Origin: Balamuthia mandrillaris | Taxonomy: Eukaryota; Discosea; Longamoebia; Balamuthiidae | NCBI GenBank assembly: GCA_031835245.1 | Contig: JAVKOQ010000003.1 | Location: forward strand, 216,001 to 280,000 | Direction: 5' to 3' | DNA: 64,000 nt | In this document: piece after piece, positions 34,252-44,461 of the stretch | How the letters are laid out: every line of letters begins with the position of its first letter | Numbering within the stretch: position 1 is the stretch's first letter | Position numbers and translations under genes: made by a program | Notes under the pieces: model-generated | What the model was told of the DNA's origin: nothing | What the model saw: only the letters and a program-made list of their open reading frames with translations | The model's database searches: none

Positions 34252-34633
34252 CTCTTCTTATCGTCAATAAATAATCAAAAAAAAGGGTGATGCGCGCACG
34301 CTTGGTGAGTCAGTTTTTTTCTTATGGCCAAAAGTTTTAACAAAACAGACAGAAACACAAAAAGGAACAGAAGATGAAAACATCAAAACAGCGACCTTCC
34401 TTCCTCGTTCCCTGTCCCTTTTTTTTTTCTACAGTTGGAAATGAAGCCCACTTCTTTTTTTTCGTTTGAATAAACTACCAAAAAAGTCCGAATAATTCAT
34501 CGAATAATTCAGACTTTCTTTTTATTTGGAGAAATTATTACGATTTTTTGTACACCATTGTCGACATTTAATAAAAGGGGAATTTTCAACCAAAAACTTA
34601 ATTTGTTGATCCCTGGAATCGAACCCGTGATGA
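34252..34633. other. Intergenic, RAB7 upstream and katanin 3' region
   Basis: 382 AT-rich bases with GTCGAC at 34560-34565 and several A/T homopolymers. A tRNA B-box-like word lies just inside its right edge (about 34615-34628), but no tRNA fold accompanies it. Confidence 0.35.
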
Positions 34634-37561
34634 TCAGGGCCGATGAGAAAGAGCGGAGGAAGAGGAGGAAGAAGGGGAGGGGAGGAGGCTCCACAGAGGC
34701 TGACCGGCCTGCAACACTTTGGAGGAGGAGCGAACGAGAGGGGTGGAGTAGGCGCCTTTGCTCCGGCTCAGCTCCTCCAACCTGGGCTTTGTTTGTAGAA
34801 ACAGTTGCAGGCATTCCTCCCGTTTGGAGCTGCGTTCCTCTGCCACGAGATTGGCTGTGGTGGTGTGGTGATCTCTTGGTGACCGCGACTTGCCGCTCCC
34901 CGTTGCTTCTTGATCCAAAAAGTACACTACAAGTACGTGCAGAGCAGCAATGCCTTCAATAATGTAGCTGCAATGAGAGAGAGAGAGTCAAAAAACTGCG
35001 TTAAAAAAGAAGTGAGAAGCCAAACAAAAAAACCTACTCTTCAAACGGAGAAGACATCAGTTTCTGCAATACCGGCAACAATAACGCACACACCTCCAAC
35101 GTCAACACCTGCTTCCACTTGTCTGCCCCATTCCCATTTCCTCCCTCTTGCTCACCTGCTCCTCCTCCCGACAACACGGCCTGACGACCCTCCAAGCCAA
35201 GCAAAACGTGCAAGACATCCGCACAAACGCCGGCATCGTTCATCTTTGCCATTTGGAGGAGGGCCGTGGTGCGGTCGCCACGGTTCCAGAGGGCCTTGAT
35301 GGCCCTGGTCCGGCTGAGGCGGGAGCTAAGCACGCTCATTTGGTCCTGGTGTTGGTGCAGCACGCTTTCCAGGAGGTTCGTCTCGGATAAGGGCGCTCCT
35401 GCTCCTCCTCCACTTTGGTCCTTTTTTTATTCGAGCAAAAGTACCTTGAGTGAACTGAAGAAGAAAGCAAAAAAAAAAAAAGCAAAGCATAGCAAAAGAA
35501 AGAGAACAAACCAGGAACGCTTCGATGGAAAGGCCAATGGGTTTTTGACGGTCTGGTTGAAGCAGAGGTGTCACCACGGGTGGTGCATCATTGCCAGCAT
35601 TACAACTGGTTTGTTGGTGGGTGTTGCTGATGGCACCAACGCTTTCTTGTTTGTCGGTTGATGATTGTTCTTGTTGCGGGTGTTGTTGCTGTGGGCTAAA
35701 GTCGCTGATGATGGGATGTACTGAAGAAGAGGAAGAAACGGTTTTGGTTGGTTGTGATGATGGCAGTTGTGCATGGGTGATGGGCTTTGTCTGTAGTACA
35801 TCTTCTTGTGGTATTGTTGCTGCGGTTACATTCTTTTCTTAAGTTAGTATTGCTTTTTTTTTTCCAAGCTCAAAACAGAGAAGCGAAGCAAAGAAGCAGA
35901 GAGAAGAGAAGAGAAAGTCGAAACGTGCGGTACCTTCAAATCCAAAAACCAAATGCTGAACTTGTCTTTGGAGAGGGAGCACGAAAGCAGCTGGTTCGTG
36001 GATGGCAAAATGTGAAGGTCGCCGGCGCTTCCTCCAACAGCAGGCGAAGAAGGATCAGCCGCAAAGAGGGCAATGGGGGGACGAACAAAGTCCGGCCATC
36101 GCGTCACCATGTTAACCCCTCCTTCGCTGTGAGAACTAACGAGGCTCGTCCCATCCGGAGTGAACAACAAGGAACAAACGGAACCTGCCGTTTTGCTGAT
36201 CGTGGAGGTAGCGGTGAAGGAATCGAGATCCCAAACGCGGATCACGCCTTGCCCATTGCCGGTGGCCAAGAAGAACTCGTCGGGATGAAAGGCAATGGAG
36301 CGGATGGCTTCATGATGGTGGTGCCCTCCTCCTCCTCCGATGGTAGTTTGAGAAGAATTGGGCGATAGGTTGTGCAATAACTTTCCAGCTGTAAGATCCC
36401 ATATCTTAAAGAGTGAACGCGTTAAACAAGGATGCAAAACAAAAGAAAGAAAAGCACACTAAGAAACGAAAAAAAAAAAAAAACAAACAAGAAAACAAGG
36501 AGCTTGCATAAAGAACCTTTGTGAGCCCTTCTTGGCCACCGGAGACCACCCATTGGCCATCCGGGCTGAACCGAATGGAAAGGATGGAGGAGAGATGTCC
36601 GTTGTAGGTTTGAATGCATTCCTTGCGCCTTACATCCCACAGCTTGAGATGGTTACCGGCACACGAAGCAAGAAAGTTGCCGTAGGGATGAAACTCCATT
36701 CTCACGTCCTCTCCACTCAAAGCAGAGACTTGATCAAAGGTGCGAACGACTATATAAAGGATAAGTAAACGGAAAAGACCAAAACTCTCACAAAGAAGAA
36801 GTAGCAGAACAAAGAAGAAGAAGAAGAAGAAGAAGAAGAAGAAGAAGAAGAGAAGAAGAAGAACACGAAGAAGGAGGAGAAGAAGAAGAAGAACAAGAAC
36901 AAGAACAAGAACAACAAGAACAACAAGAACAACAAGAAGAACGAACAACAACAACAACAACAAAGAAGAACAAAGAAGAAGAACAAGAAAGAAGAACAAG
37001 AAGAAGCACGAGAAGAAGGAAGAGGAGAATACGAAGAAGAAATGAGAAAGAAAACGACAAACCTTGACCTCTGTGAAGATCCCAAAGCTTGAAACAACCG
37101 GTGGAAGAGGTGGCGGCCAACAAGTCCTCGTTGCCGTTGAAAGCGACGCAGGTCACGTTTCCTTTCTGAAGATCTGTGAGAGTCTGAAAAGAAGAGAACA
37201 AAAGTGAGTCGTTGTTTGAGGAAGCTGTTTCATCGGAAAGAAAAACGGAACCATTATGTTCTTTGTCTTTGTGGTACTCCACAACTTTACCAACCCATCA
37301 GCTCCTCCGGTGGCAATCTTTTGGCAAAAAACAGTGAGATGAACATATCGCAAGAGGCAGAGAACAGCTCCGTTACCATTCGCCCCGTGCGTTTGCCGAG
37401 AGTAGCACAGCTGATCACCGGCTCATGTGCGCTGGTCTCCTCTTTTGATCAAACACATACAAGTTTTTTTAAAAATACAACACAGTGTCAATCCTCATGT
37501 CCGGTCCTCAAACTCTCTTTTGATTATATAACGTACGAATCTTCTGCAGGTGTCTCGTCAT
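34634..37561 (-). CDS. KATNB1: Katanin p80 (WD40 targeting subunit)
   Basis: Exon 1 is only 25 bases (37561-37537, MTRHLQKI). It joins in phase to QETSAHEPVISCATLGKRTGR, which aligns with the p80 N-terminus. WD40 repeats follow: IATGGADGLVKLW, LAATSSTGCFKLWDL, GNFLASCAGNHLKLWDVRR, WVVSGGQEGLTKIWDL and FLATGNGQGVIRVWDL. A Gln/Ser/Thr linker leads to the con80 domain (LLESVLHQHQDQMSVLSS, ALWNRGDRTTALLQMAKM, LEVCALLLPVLQKL). The last exon contains LVAEERSSKREECLQLF. The con80 domain binds the p60 AAA severing subunit, while the propeller targets centrosomes and spindle poles. A large intron (about 36750-37060) carries a GAA/AAC-type imperfect repeat. Head to head with an F-box gene; that shared promoter contains an E2F-like site. 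Confidence 0.93.
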
Positions 37562-37610
37562 TCTTTTGCTTCTTCGGTGGCAACTTCTTTTTTTTTAACT
37601 TCCACCTCTC

Positions 37611-37646
<36 letters not shown>

Positions 37647-37898
37647 CTTATATTTTGATCGATGAAAATCCAATCCAAATCCCAATCAATCTTGCTTTTC
37701 TTCTTCTTCGCTGCAACCCACACCACAAACCCACCCTGCTACTTGATTCCACATTTTTGGCGGGAAAATGTCGACTATTATCCGGAGATATGGACAGACC
37801 GTGCTCATGTGAGAGATCTGTCCAGAAAGATCCCTTTGCTCCCTGGGAGGCAGGGCTGGACTTATTTTTCTCCAACTGGTTAGGACCTGAAAGAAAAA
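37562..37898. promoter_or_regulatory. Divergent promoter KATNB1/F-box gene with E2F-like and GTCGAC sites
   Basis: In 337 bases there is a CT microsatellite near 37605-37647. TTTTGGCGGGAAAA at 37755-37768 matches the strong E2F/DP consensus, and GTCGAC follows immediately at 37770-37775. A cell-cycle-controlled divergent promoter would suit a microtubule-severing subunit and an F-box protein, but this is inference. Confidence 0.45.
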
Positions 37899-39056
37899 AT
37901 GGAAAGAAAGCGGGAGGACGGAAGAAAGCGGAAACGGCACCTGAACAGCAATGAAGGCGACCCTCCTCCTTCAGGGCAAACCCCATCCTCGCTCAGCAAA
38001 GAAGAGCACACTGTCACAGACCTTCCCTTGCCCGACGAGCTTCTCTGCCACATCCTGCAGCTCACTGGCCCCTTGTATGCTGCCATAGCGGCCAGAACCT
38101 GCCGCCGGTGGTACGCCTGCTGCCCGCGCAAGCTCCGTAGCCAGCTCAGCCTTCGTGGCGTGTGTCGAACGCTTCCCTTGCTGCGCTGGGCCGAGCAGAA
38201 CCTCTGTCCTGTGTCCGACACGCGCCTCTGTGCTGCCGCCGCGGCAGAAGGCCAGCTGGAGGCCCTGCACTGGTTGCGCAAGCGGGCCTGCCCTTGGGAC
38301 AGCGCTACCTGCCACAACGCCGCACGAGGGGGTCACCTGGCCGTCCTGCTCTGGGCTCGTCAACAGGGTTGCCATTGGGACCATCATACCTGCAGGCACG
38401 CCGCTGCTGGTGGTCAGTTGGAGGTGCTGCAGTGCCTTCATCTCAACCACTGCCCCTGGACAGAGGCTACCACCATCATAGCAGCCGAAGAGGGACATCT
38501 GTCGGTGCTGCAATGGGCCGTGGAGCATGGCTGTCCTTGGAATAGGAGCACCCTTTTCCATCGTGCCGCAGCCCGAGGCCATCTGCACATTCTCAAATGG
38601 CTCATAGAGGAGAAGAGCTGTCCCCTGTCAGCTACAGCTTGCTGCTACGCCGCGGAGGGAGGTCACCTGCACGTACTAAAGTGGTTGCGAGACAAAGGGT
38701 GTCCTTGGGACTCTCGCACCTGCGCGAATGCTGCCCGAGGAGGCCATTTGGAGTTGCTGCAATGGGCTAGACAGGGCTCACCAAGCGAAAGACCTTGCCC
38801 GTGGAACAGCGTCACCTGCTACAACGCAGCTTGGGGCGGGCATCTGAAGGTGCTGCAATGGGCAAGGGACAACGGATGTCCATGGAACGCCCAGACATGC
38901 TACTTTGCAGCCGAGGGCGGGCATCTGGAGGTGCTGCGTTGGGCCTTGGAGAACGGGTGTCCCTACGACAAGAAGGCTTATTTTTGGGCCCAGCAGAAGG
39001 GACACATGGCGGTGTGCAGATGGCTGGAGGCCAACGGGTACCACAGTGCTCCTTGA
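37899..39056 (+). CDS. F-box protein with GHLxVLxWA (ankyrin-like) repeats, copy 1
   Basis: A single exon encodes 385 residues. A basic N-terminus precedes an F-box-like segment (LPLPDELLCHILQLTGPLYA, then ARTCRRWYACCP). After a connector come about ten 26-30 residue repeats of the form CPWDxxTCxxAAxGGHLxVLxWAxxxG. One longer repeat has an insert (RQGSPSERPCPW). Such repeats are abundant in Acanthamoeba-like protists, algae and giant viruses and are thought to be divergent ankyrin repeats that bind protein targets. With an F-box the likely role is SCF substrate recognition. Repeats have diverged more here than in copy 2 at 43135-44301. Confidence 0.85.
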   Translation: MERKREDGRKRKRHLNSNEGDPPPSGQTPSSLSKEEHTVTDLPLPDELLCHILQLTGPLYAAIAARTCRRWYACCPRKLRSQLSLRGVCRTLPLLRWAEQNLCPVSDTRLCAAAAAEGQLEALHWLRKRACPWDSATCHNAARGGHLAVLLWARQQGCHWDHHTCRHAAAGGQLEVLQCLHLNHCPWTEATTIIAAEEGHLSVLQWAVEHGCPWNRSTLFHRAAARGHLHILKWLIEEKSCPLSATACCYAAEGGHLHVLKWLRDKGCPWDSRTCANAARGGHLELLQWARQGSPSERPCPWNSVTCYNAAWGGHLKVLQWARDNGCPWNAQTCYFAAEGGHLEVLRWALENGCPYDKKAYFWAQQKGHMAVCRWLEANGYHSAP

Positions 39057-39232
39057 AGCGTCGACACAAATCGATTGCAACGATTCGTCGATCTTTGATT
39101 ATTTCAACCAATCAAAAACGGGTTAGCCACGTCAGCTCTATTATTTGTAGACTTAGTAAACTGAACTCGATTGGAGCACAATTGGTTCAACTGTCCAAAC
39201 AAAAAATAAATAAAAGAAAAGAAAAAAGAAAG

Positions 39233-39442
39233 ATGGAAGAACCAACGACAAGTACGACGGCGCAGCAGCAGCAACCACAACAAGCTCCCTATGTCTCTCT
39301 TCCGGCTCCTTGCGATGCGTTGGTATACTCCGACAGCGACAAATTGGCCGTGGCAACCTCCAACCTCACCGGAAAGATTTGGAACGGCGAGGTCCTCATC
39401 TTTGAGGGCAAAAACAAGAGGCGCTGCTTCACAACAGGTTTG

Positions 39443-39477
<35 letters not shown>

Positions 39478-40024
39478 CTTTTTTTGTGACTGTGCTTTCA
39501 GTGACGCGCTCGCTCACTCACCCAATCACCTGTTAGCGAGTGGCAATTGCGACATTTGTTGGTTGGGTCCAAAGAGCGAGTACGCTGTCTCTGCAACGGA
39601 TGAAGGAGCCATCTTTTTGTGGTCACTGCTGGAAGCCAATGTGGACAAAGCGAAGCAAGTCTTTGCGGAGCACGACGACACTGTCTCTGCCCTTTGTGCC
39701 AGTCCGAATAACCACAACGAGTTCGTCTCGGGCAGTTGGGACACGAAGTATGTTTTATTTATAGGTTTTATGAGGAGAGAGGTGAGGGAAGAGAGAGGAG
39801 AGAGAGGAGAGAGAGAGAGAAGAGGGTGAGGGGAGGGAGAGAAGCTTTTCCTTTGTTTGCCAACAGATACTTGAACAAAAGGGCAAAGATATGGGACACG
39901 GAAGAAGGTCGTAGTTCAGTAACCCTGGAAGGTCATTTGGACTCCATTTACACGCTCGACTGGAACAAGAAAGATCCCAACATGATTCTTACTGGCGGAA
40001 AGGTACATTCATCTTCGCTCTTTT

Positions 40025-40065
<41 letters not shown>

Positions 40066-40709
40066 TGATGAGGTGAGACACATTACATTTCTCGGTAACC
40101 CATAAAAGGACAAGCGCATCCTCAACTGGGATAAGCGACAAGGATTGGTTGCGCAAAGGTACCAAATGCCATGCGGTGTGTTCAGTGTAGCCGTCAATCC
40201 TCAAAATGAACACGTCTTTGCCGCTGGTAACATCATCCTCCTTACCTTTGTTTTGTTGCCGATTTCTTATCCTTTCTTTGACTTGTTGTTTTGTATTTGT
40301 GTGTCCAGGTTTGGAAGCTGCAGTCGTTCATGTTTATGATACACGAAAGCCAACAGAACCATTGATAGTAGATGTTCGTTTTCATTTTTAAAACACACAC
40401 ACACTCTCTCTCTCTTCCCGTTTTTATCTTACGTTCTAACCATTTCATTCACGTGCGTTTTTTTTGACAAAGGATGCCATTCATGAAGAGAGCGTAAGAA
40501 AAGTAGTTTTCTCTCCACACGACTCCTCTCTTCTTGCCTGTGCTGCCGATGACGCCACCGTCACCGTCTTTCGCACTGACGAACACCACGAAAACGGCCA
40601 GCACTGGTGCGCTTTTCTTCACTTCTTCCATTTCATCCATTCTCGCTATCCCTTTCTCTCTCTCTCTCTCTCTCTCTCGTCGTCGTTCTCCTGATTTTTC
40701 TTCTCTGTT

Positions 40710-40752
<43 letters not shown>

Positions 40753-40901
40753 GATTTTTCTTCTGTTTTGTGGCGTATAGTTATCGTTCGGAGGCACATC
40801 GAGACTATGTGCGAGGATTGGCTTGGAATCCAGACAAACAAAACCTGTTGGCGAGTGGTGGTTGGGACAAAGCTATTTATCTTCACACTATTTCTTCTTA
40901 A
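39233..40901 (+). CDS. WDR77: MEP50/WDR77, methylosome WD40 subunit
   Basis: Seven exons encode a WD40 propeller of about 340 residues. The N-terminus NLTGKIWNGEVLIFEGKNK matches the MEP50 first blade. Further blades contain AIFLWSLLEANVD, HDDTVSALCASPNNHNEF, SGSWDTK and LDSIYTLDWNKKDPNMILT. The C-terminus YRSEAHRDYVRGLAWNPD followed by GGWDKAIYLH is the strongest MEP50 hallmark. MEP50 forms an octamer with PRMT5 and presents Sm proteins and histones for symmetric arginine dimethylation. For exon 2 the acceptor at 39535-39536 was chosen over the one at about 39500, which gives a stop. Three introns contain long (CT)n runs. Converges on the MAPKK gene, 40 bases away. Confidence 0.88.
40708..40751 (+). 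repeat. (CT)n microsatellite in WDR77 intron 6
   Basis: The second of two CT runs in one intron (the other is about 40652-40678). Both are preceded or followed by the same word CCTGATTTTTCTTCT, so the intron contains a short duplicated segment. Confidence 0.85.
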
Positions 40902-40941
40902 ACACAAAAAAGAAAATGTTTCTTTTTAACAACAAAAAGGG

Positions 40942-41775
40942 TCATTTTTCTTTCTTTTCATGTTTTTCTTTCTTCTTTTCTTTTTTGGAGGACCGCTTTT
41001 CGCGGCTCGTTTCTTTCTTTTCTCCTTTTGCTTCTTTCTTTTTTCCCTTCTTTTTCTTTTTGTCTTTCTTCTTTCGTTCTTCCTCTTCACTTTCTTTTGC
41101 GTTTACGTTTTGTACAAAAGCGGCAACAATGTTTTGTGCTTCTTTTTCTTCGCCGCTTTCTTTTCCTTTTGCTTTGCCTTTGCTCCGGTTCAGCTGCACG
41201 AACGGATGTTGCAGCAGGTCTGATGCAGTGGCTCGTTTTGCTCCTTCTTTACACAAACTATAAAGACAATAGCAAAGGGGTGAGCATCAACACAGAAAAG
41301 AAAGAGGCGAAAAGAGGAACGAACCAAGCTTGAATGAAATCACAAAAGTCAGCGGAGAACCGTTGGGCGGGCAGAGAAGGCGGCGGGTGGTTGACTATAT
41401 AGTCGTGCAGCTCAAAGAAGGTGATGGCGGAGGAGTCTTTGCCCTCTTGAGGAGGGGTGTAAGGGTAGTAACCCAACGCGCATTCCATTATGCTGAGCCC
41501 TAACGACCAGATGTCTGTTGTGCTGGAATGAGGTTCCCCTTTGATGCGTTCTGGCTTTTAAATGTTGAAAGAAGAGAGAATGAAGAAAGGTGAGAAGCTG
41601 AAAAGCAGAGAAAATAAAAAGGAACAAAGGTACATACGTCCATGTAGGTGGCAGTACCAGCAAAGGTAAGAGCTAAGCCAAGGGTCTTTTTAAGTTTGCC
41701 GGTAACCCCAAAGTCGGCAATCTTGACTTGTCCCTTCTTATTCAGTAATATCTGTTTCACAAAATGGTGTTAGGT

Positions 41776-41831
<56 letters not shown>

Positions 41832-42894
41832 GAAGTGCAAGAGGCAATACATTAGCGGGTTTGATATCTCTATGAACAATGTGTAGCGTCTTGTGAAGGT
41901 ATTGCAAACCTTGCAGTATCTAGGTGTGAGAAAGCGAGAGGTAAAGTTATAGAATAGAAAATGATACGGAGAGAATCTGAGAAAGAGACAGAAGAGAGAG
42001 AGAGAGAAGAAAGAGAAAGAGAAATAGAGCAAGGGATTACTTGAAGCGTGATAGCAGTCAACACGTTTTCAGGGATAGTTACGCCAGAGGCTATAAGGTC
42101 AGCGAGCGAGCCGCAGTCCATGTACTCCAGAAAGATGCGAACAACGCCCTCCTCATATGACGCACCGTAGAAGCCCACGATCGAGTGATGGGCAGAACTG
42201 TGATGCGTTCTCAACTCTAAGAAGAGTTTCTTCTTCAACTCTGTTTTTCTTTTTCCATCAGAAAGAAGGAAAGAACGAAAGGAAACGTGAAGGAGAAGGG
42301 GACAAACCTTCGCTCACATCAACAGCGATCACTTTCACAGCCACGAAACGCTCGGAAGGCCGGTGCCGCATCTTCTTGACGGTGCCGCTAGAACCGGAGC
42401 CAAGCGTTACGCCCAAGTCTTCCATGTCACTCATTCTCATCGTCGTTCGATTGGGTTCTCCCTGTCCTTCTTCCTCTTCTTCATTCTCTTCTTCTTCTTC
42501 ACTTTCTTTGTTGGAGTGCGAAGAAGATCGACTGCGGCTGCTTTTTCTGCTTCTTCGTCTTCTTTGATGGATCTCTTCCGCGTCTTCTTCTATTTTTAAT
42601 CCTTCTCGACCTATGCGAAGCCCGTCTTCCACCAAAACACCTCCTCTACTAAAGTTTCTATTTGTTTTGTTTTAAAAAAAAGTTAGAATCAAAAAGAAGC
42701 TGGAGGAGGAGGATGCTGACAAACTTTTCTTCTTCGCCGTTTGGTGGTGGAGAAGCTGGAGTGTCGACACGTTGAATGAGAAGCGGCGTGGCGTTAGAGG
42801 TCTTGGCTTTGAACTTGTCCATGAACAACGGCCGCTTTCGTCGGTCTCCCGCTCCTCCTCCTCCTTTTCCATTGTTGTTGTTGGCCAGGCTCAT
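40942..42894 (-). CDS. MAP kinase kinase (STE7/MEK-like)
   Basis: About seven exons start at MSLANNNNGKGGGGAGD (ATG at 42894). Before the kinase domain lies a segment of alternating Arg/Ser and Glu (RRRRSRKSSRSRSSSHS). Kinase motifs: GSGSSGTVKK (Gly loop), VAVKVI (Lys), HIVHRDIKPAN, IADFGVTGKLKKTL, GTATYMDPER and STTDIWSLGLSIMECALG. The VTGKL and SLG(L/I)S patterns are typical of MAPKKs, and TGxxKK before the GT is the activation segment. The C-tail after HPFVQ is extremely Lys/Glu-rich (KKKDKKKKKGKKK). Expected role: dual-specificity activation of a MAP kinase. The Lys-rich tail is unusual for the family. Confidence 0.9.
41778..41827 (-). repeat. (GA)n microsatellite in a MAPKK intron
   Basis: About 50 bases of pure GA on the plus strand, CT on the coding strand, immediately after the 5' splice region of the intron. 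Confidence 0.95.
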
Positions 42895-43134
42895 CGCTCC
42901 GCTCCGTTCTTTCTTTCTTTTTTGTTATCGCAGGACATGAGATCACAGCAAAATTCAAGGGAGGAGGACACGAGAGAGAGGACAGAAACTTGGGCTCTCT
43001 CTCCGCAGGGGTGCTCCCAGGGAACCAAAAGTTTGAGAGGAAAGAACCAGTTCACCCACTTGGATGTTAGGCAGCGTTTCTGCTCCCTCCTTTCAATGAT
43101 AGTTGGAGCGGTGTAAAAGGAAGAAAGATTGAGT

Positions 43135-44301
43135 TTATTCCACAGGACATCCGTTCTCTACGGCCCATTGCAACAGCTCCAAGTTATCACTTTCTGCTGC
43201 TTCAATGCAGGTGTCTTTATCCCAAGGGCAGCCGTTCTCTCTGGCCCACTTCAGCACCTCCAAATGACCTCCTATCGCTGCTCCAACACACGTTTCGGCA
43301 TCCCAAGGGCATCCCTTCTCTCTGGCCCACTTCAGCACATCCAAATGACCTCCTATCGCTGCTCTAACACACGTTCCGACATCCCAAGGGCATCCGTTCT
43401 CTCTGGCCCACTTCAGCACTTCCAAATGCCCTTCCTCTGCTGCATCTCCACACGTTTCGGCATCCCAAGGGCATCCGTTCTCTCTGGCCCATTTAAGTAC
43501 GTCCAAATGGCCTCCCGCTGCCGCCAAGGCGCATGTGTTTGCATCCCAAGGGCATCCGTTCGCTCTGGCCCACTTCAGCACCTCCAAATGACCTCCTCTT
43601 GCTGCTTCAATACACGTTCTTGCTCCCCAAGGGCTGCCGTTCTCTCTGGCCCACTTCAGCACATCCAAATGACCTCCTATCGCTGCTCCAACACACGTTC
43701 CGACATCCCAAGGGCAGCCGTTCTCTCTGGCCCACTTCAGCACATCCAAATGACCTCCTATTGCTGCATCTCCACACGTTTCGGCATCCCAAGGGCAGCC
43801 GTTCTCTCTGGCCCATTTTAGTACTTCCAAACGTCCACCCATGGAAGCCATGGCACAGGTGTCCTCATTCCAAGGGCAGCCTTGCTCTCTGGCCCATTTC
43901 AGCACTTCCAAGTGGCCTCCTTTGGCTGCGCTGGTGCAGACTTGCTCACCCCAAGGGCAGCCTTGCTCTCGCACCCATTTCAACACCTCTAAAGCCCCGT
44001 TGCTTGCTGCCGCTTCATAAACGGCCTCGGCGGCCTCGGGCAAAGAGAGTCCGTTGCACAAGGACCAGCGAAGCAACGGCACGGTGCGGCTGGCGGATCG
44101 AACGGAAAGGCGGTGGCGGAGGGGAGGGGGACAGCAGGCGAACCATCGCGTGCACGTCCGCGCAGCCACCGACACCATGTCCTCAGGCAGCTGCTCAAAC
44201 ACGTGACAAACCAGTTCCTCTGGCAACAGCTCTTCCACCCAACACTTGTCTCGAAGGGCGTCTTCTCCAGCGGCGGGCAGCCGTTCCTCCTTCCTCTGCA
44301 T
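43135..44301 (-). CDS. F-box protein with near-identical GHLxVLKWA repeats, copy 2
   Basis: A single exon encodes 388 residues from the ATG at 44301 (MQRKEERLPAAGEDALRD). The F-box-like segment is WVEELLPEELVCHVFEQLP, then ARTCTRWFACCP, closely parallel to copy 1. About ten 27-residue repeats then read GHLxVLKWARENGCPWDxxTC. Most differ at only a few positions, and the 81-bp units are similar at the DNA level too (for example the recurring TCTCTGGCCCACTTCAGCAC on the plus strand). This points to recent tandem amplification or gene conversion. Likely an SCF substrate adaptor. An upstream open stretch to 44523 lacks a better start and would overlap the divergent promoter, so it is left out. Confidence 0.85.
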   Translation of the reverse strand: MQRKEERLPAAGEDALRDKCWVEELLPEELVCHVFEQLPEDMVSVAARTCTRWFACCPPPLRHRLSVRSASRTVPLLRWSLCNGLSLPEAAEAVYEAAASNGALEVLKWVREQGCPWGEQVCTSAAKGGHLEVLKWAREQGCPWNEDTCAMASMGGRLEVLKWARENGCPWDAETCGDAAIGGHLDVLKWARENGCPWDVGTCVGAAIGGHLDVLKWARENGSPWGARTCIEAARGGHLEVLKWARANGCPWDANTCALAAAGGHLDVLKWARENGCPWDAETCGDAAEEGHLEVLKWARENGCPWDVGTCVRAAIGGHLDVLKWAREKGCPWDAETCVGAAIGGHLEVLKWARENGCPWDKDTCIEAAESDNLELLQWAVENGCPVE

Positions 44302-44461
44302 GACCTCTTCCTTCGTTTCCACGCGCGTGCAGCGAGTCCTATTAATATAGAGTCCTCCCCACGACGTCACGACAATAGGGTGTCCGTTAAGCCAACAAGA
44401 AAAAGAAAAGAGAAGCGAGCGTTGTTCTGTCCATCCGCGGAGCGCGAAGCCAAAGGAGAGG
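44302..44461. promoter_or_regulatory. Divergent promoter, F-box copy 2 / SIN Cdc14
   Basis: 160 bases separate opposing start codons. TATTAATATA near 44340-44350 is the only TATA-like element seen. CACGACGTCACG lies near 44358-44371. Confidence 0.35.

Noticed and set aside
34590-34650. tRNA-like B box (GGTTCGATTCC) on the minus strand
   Set aside because: The T-stem has mismatches, no complementary acceptor strand lies upstream and there is no A box. It falls in the 3' end of the katanin gene.
37899-44301. Giant-virus origin for the LKWA-repeat F-box genes
   Set aside because: Similar repeats do occur in giant viruses, but the genes sit among host genes, have F-boxes and match host composition. 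Transfer direction cannot be judged from this window.
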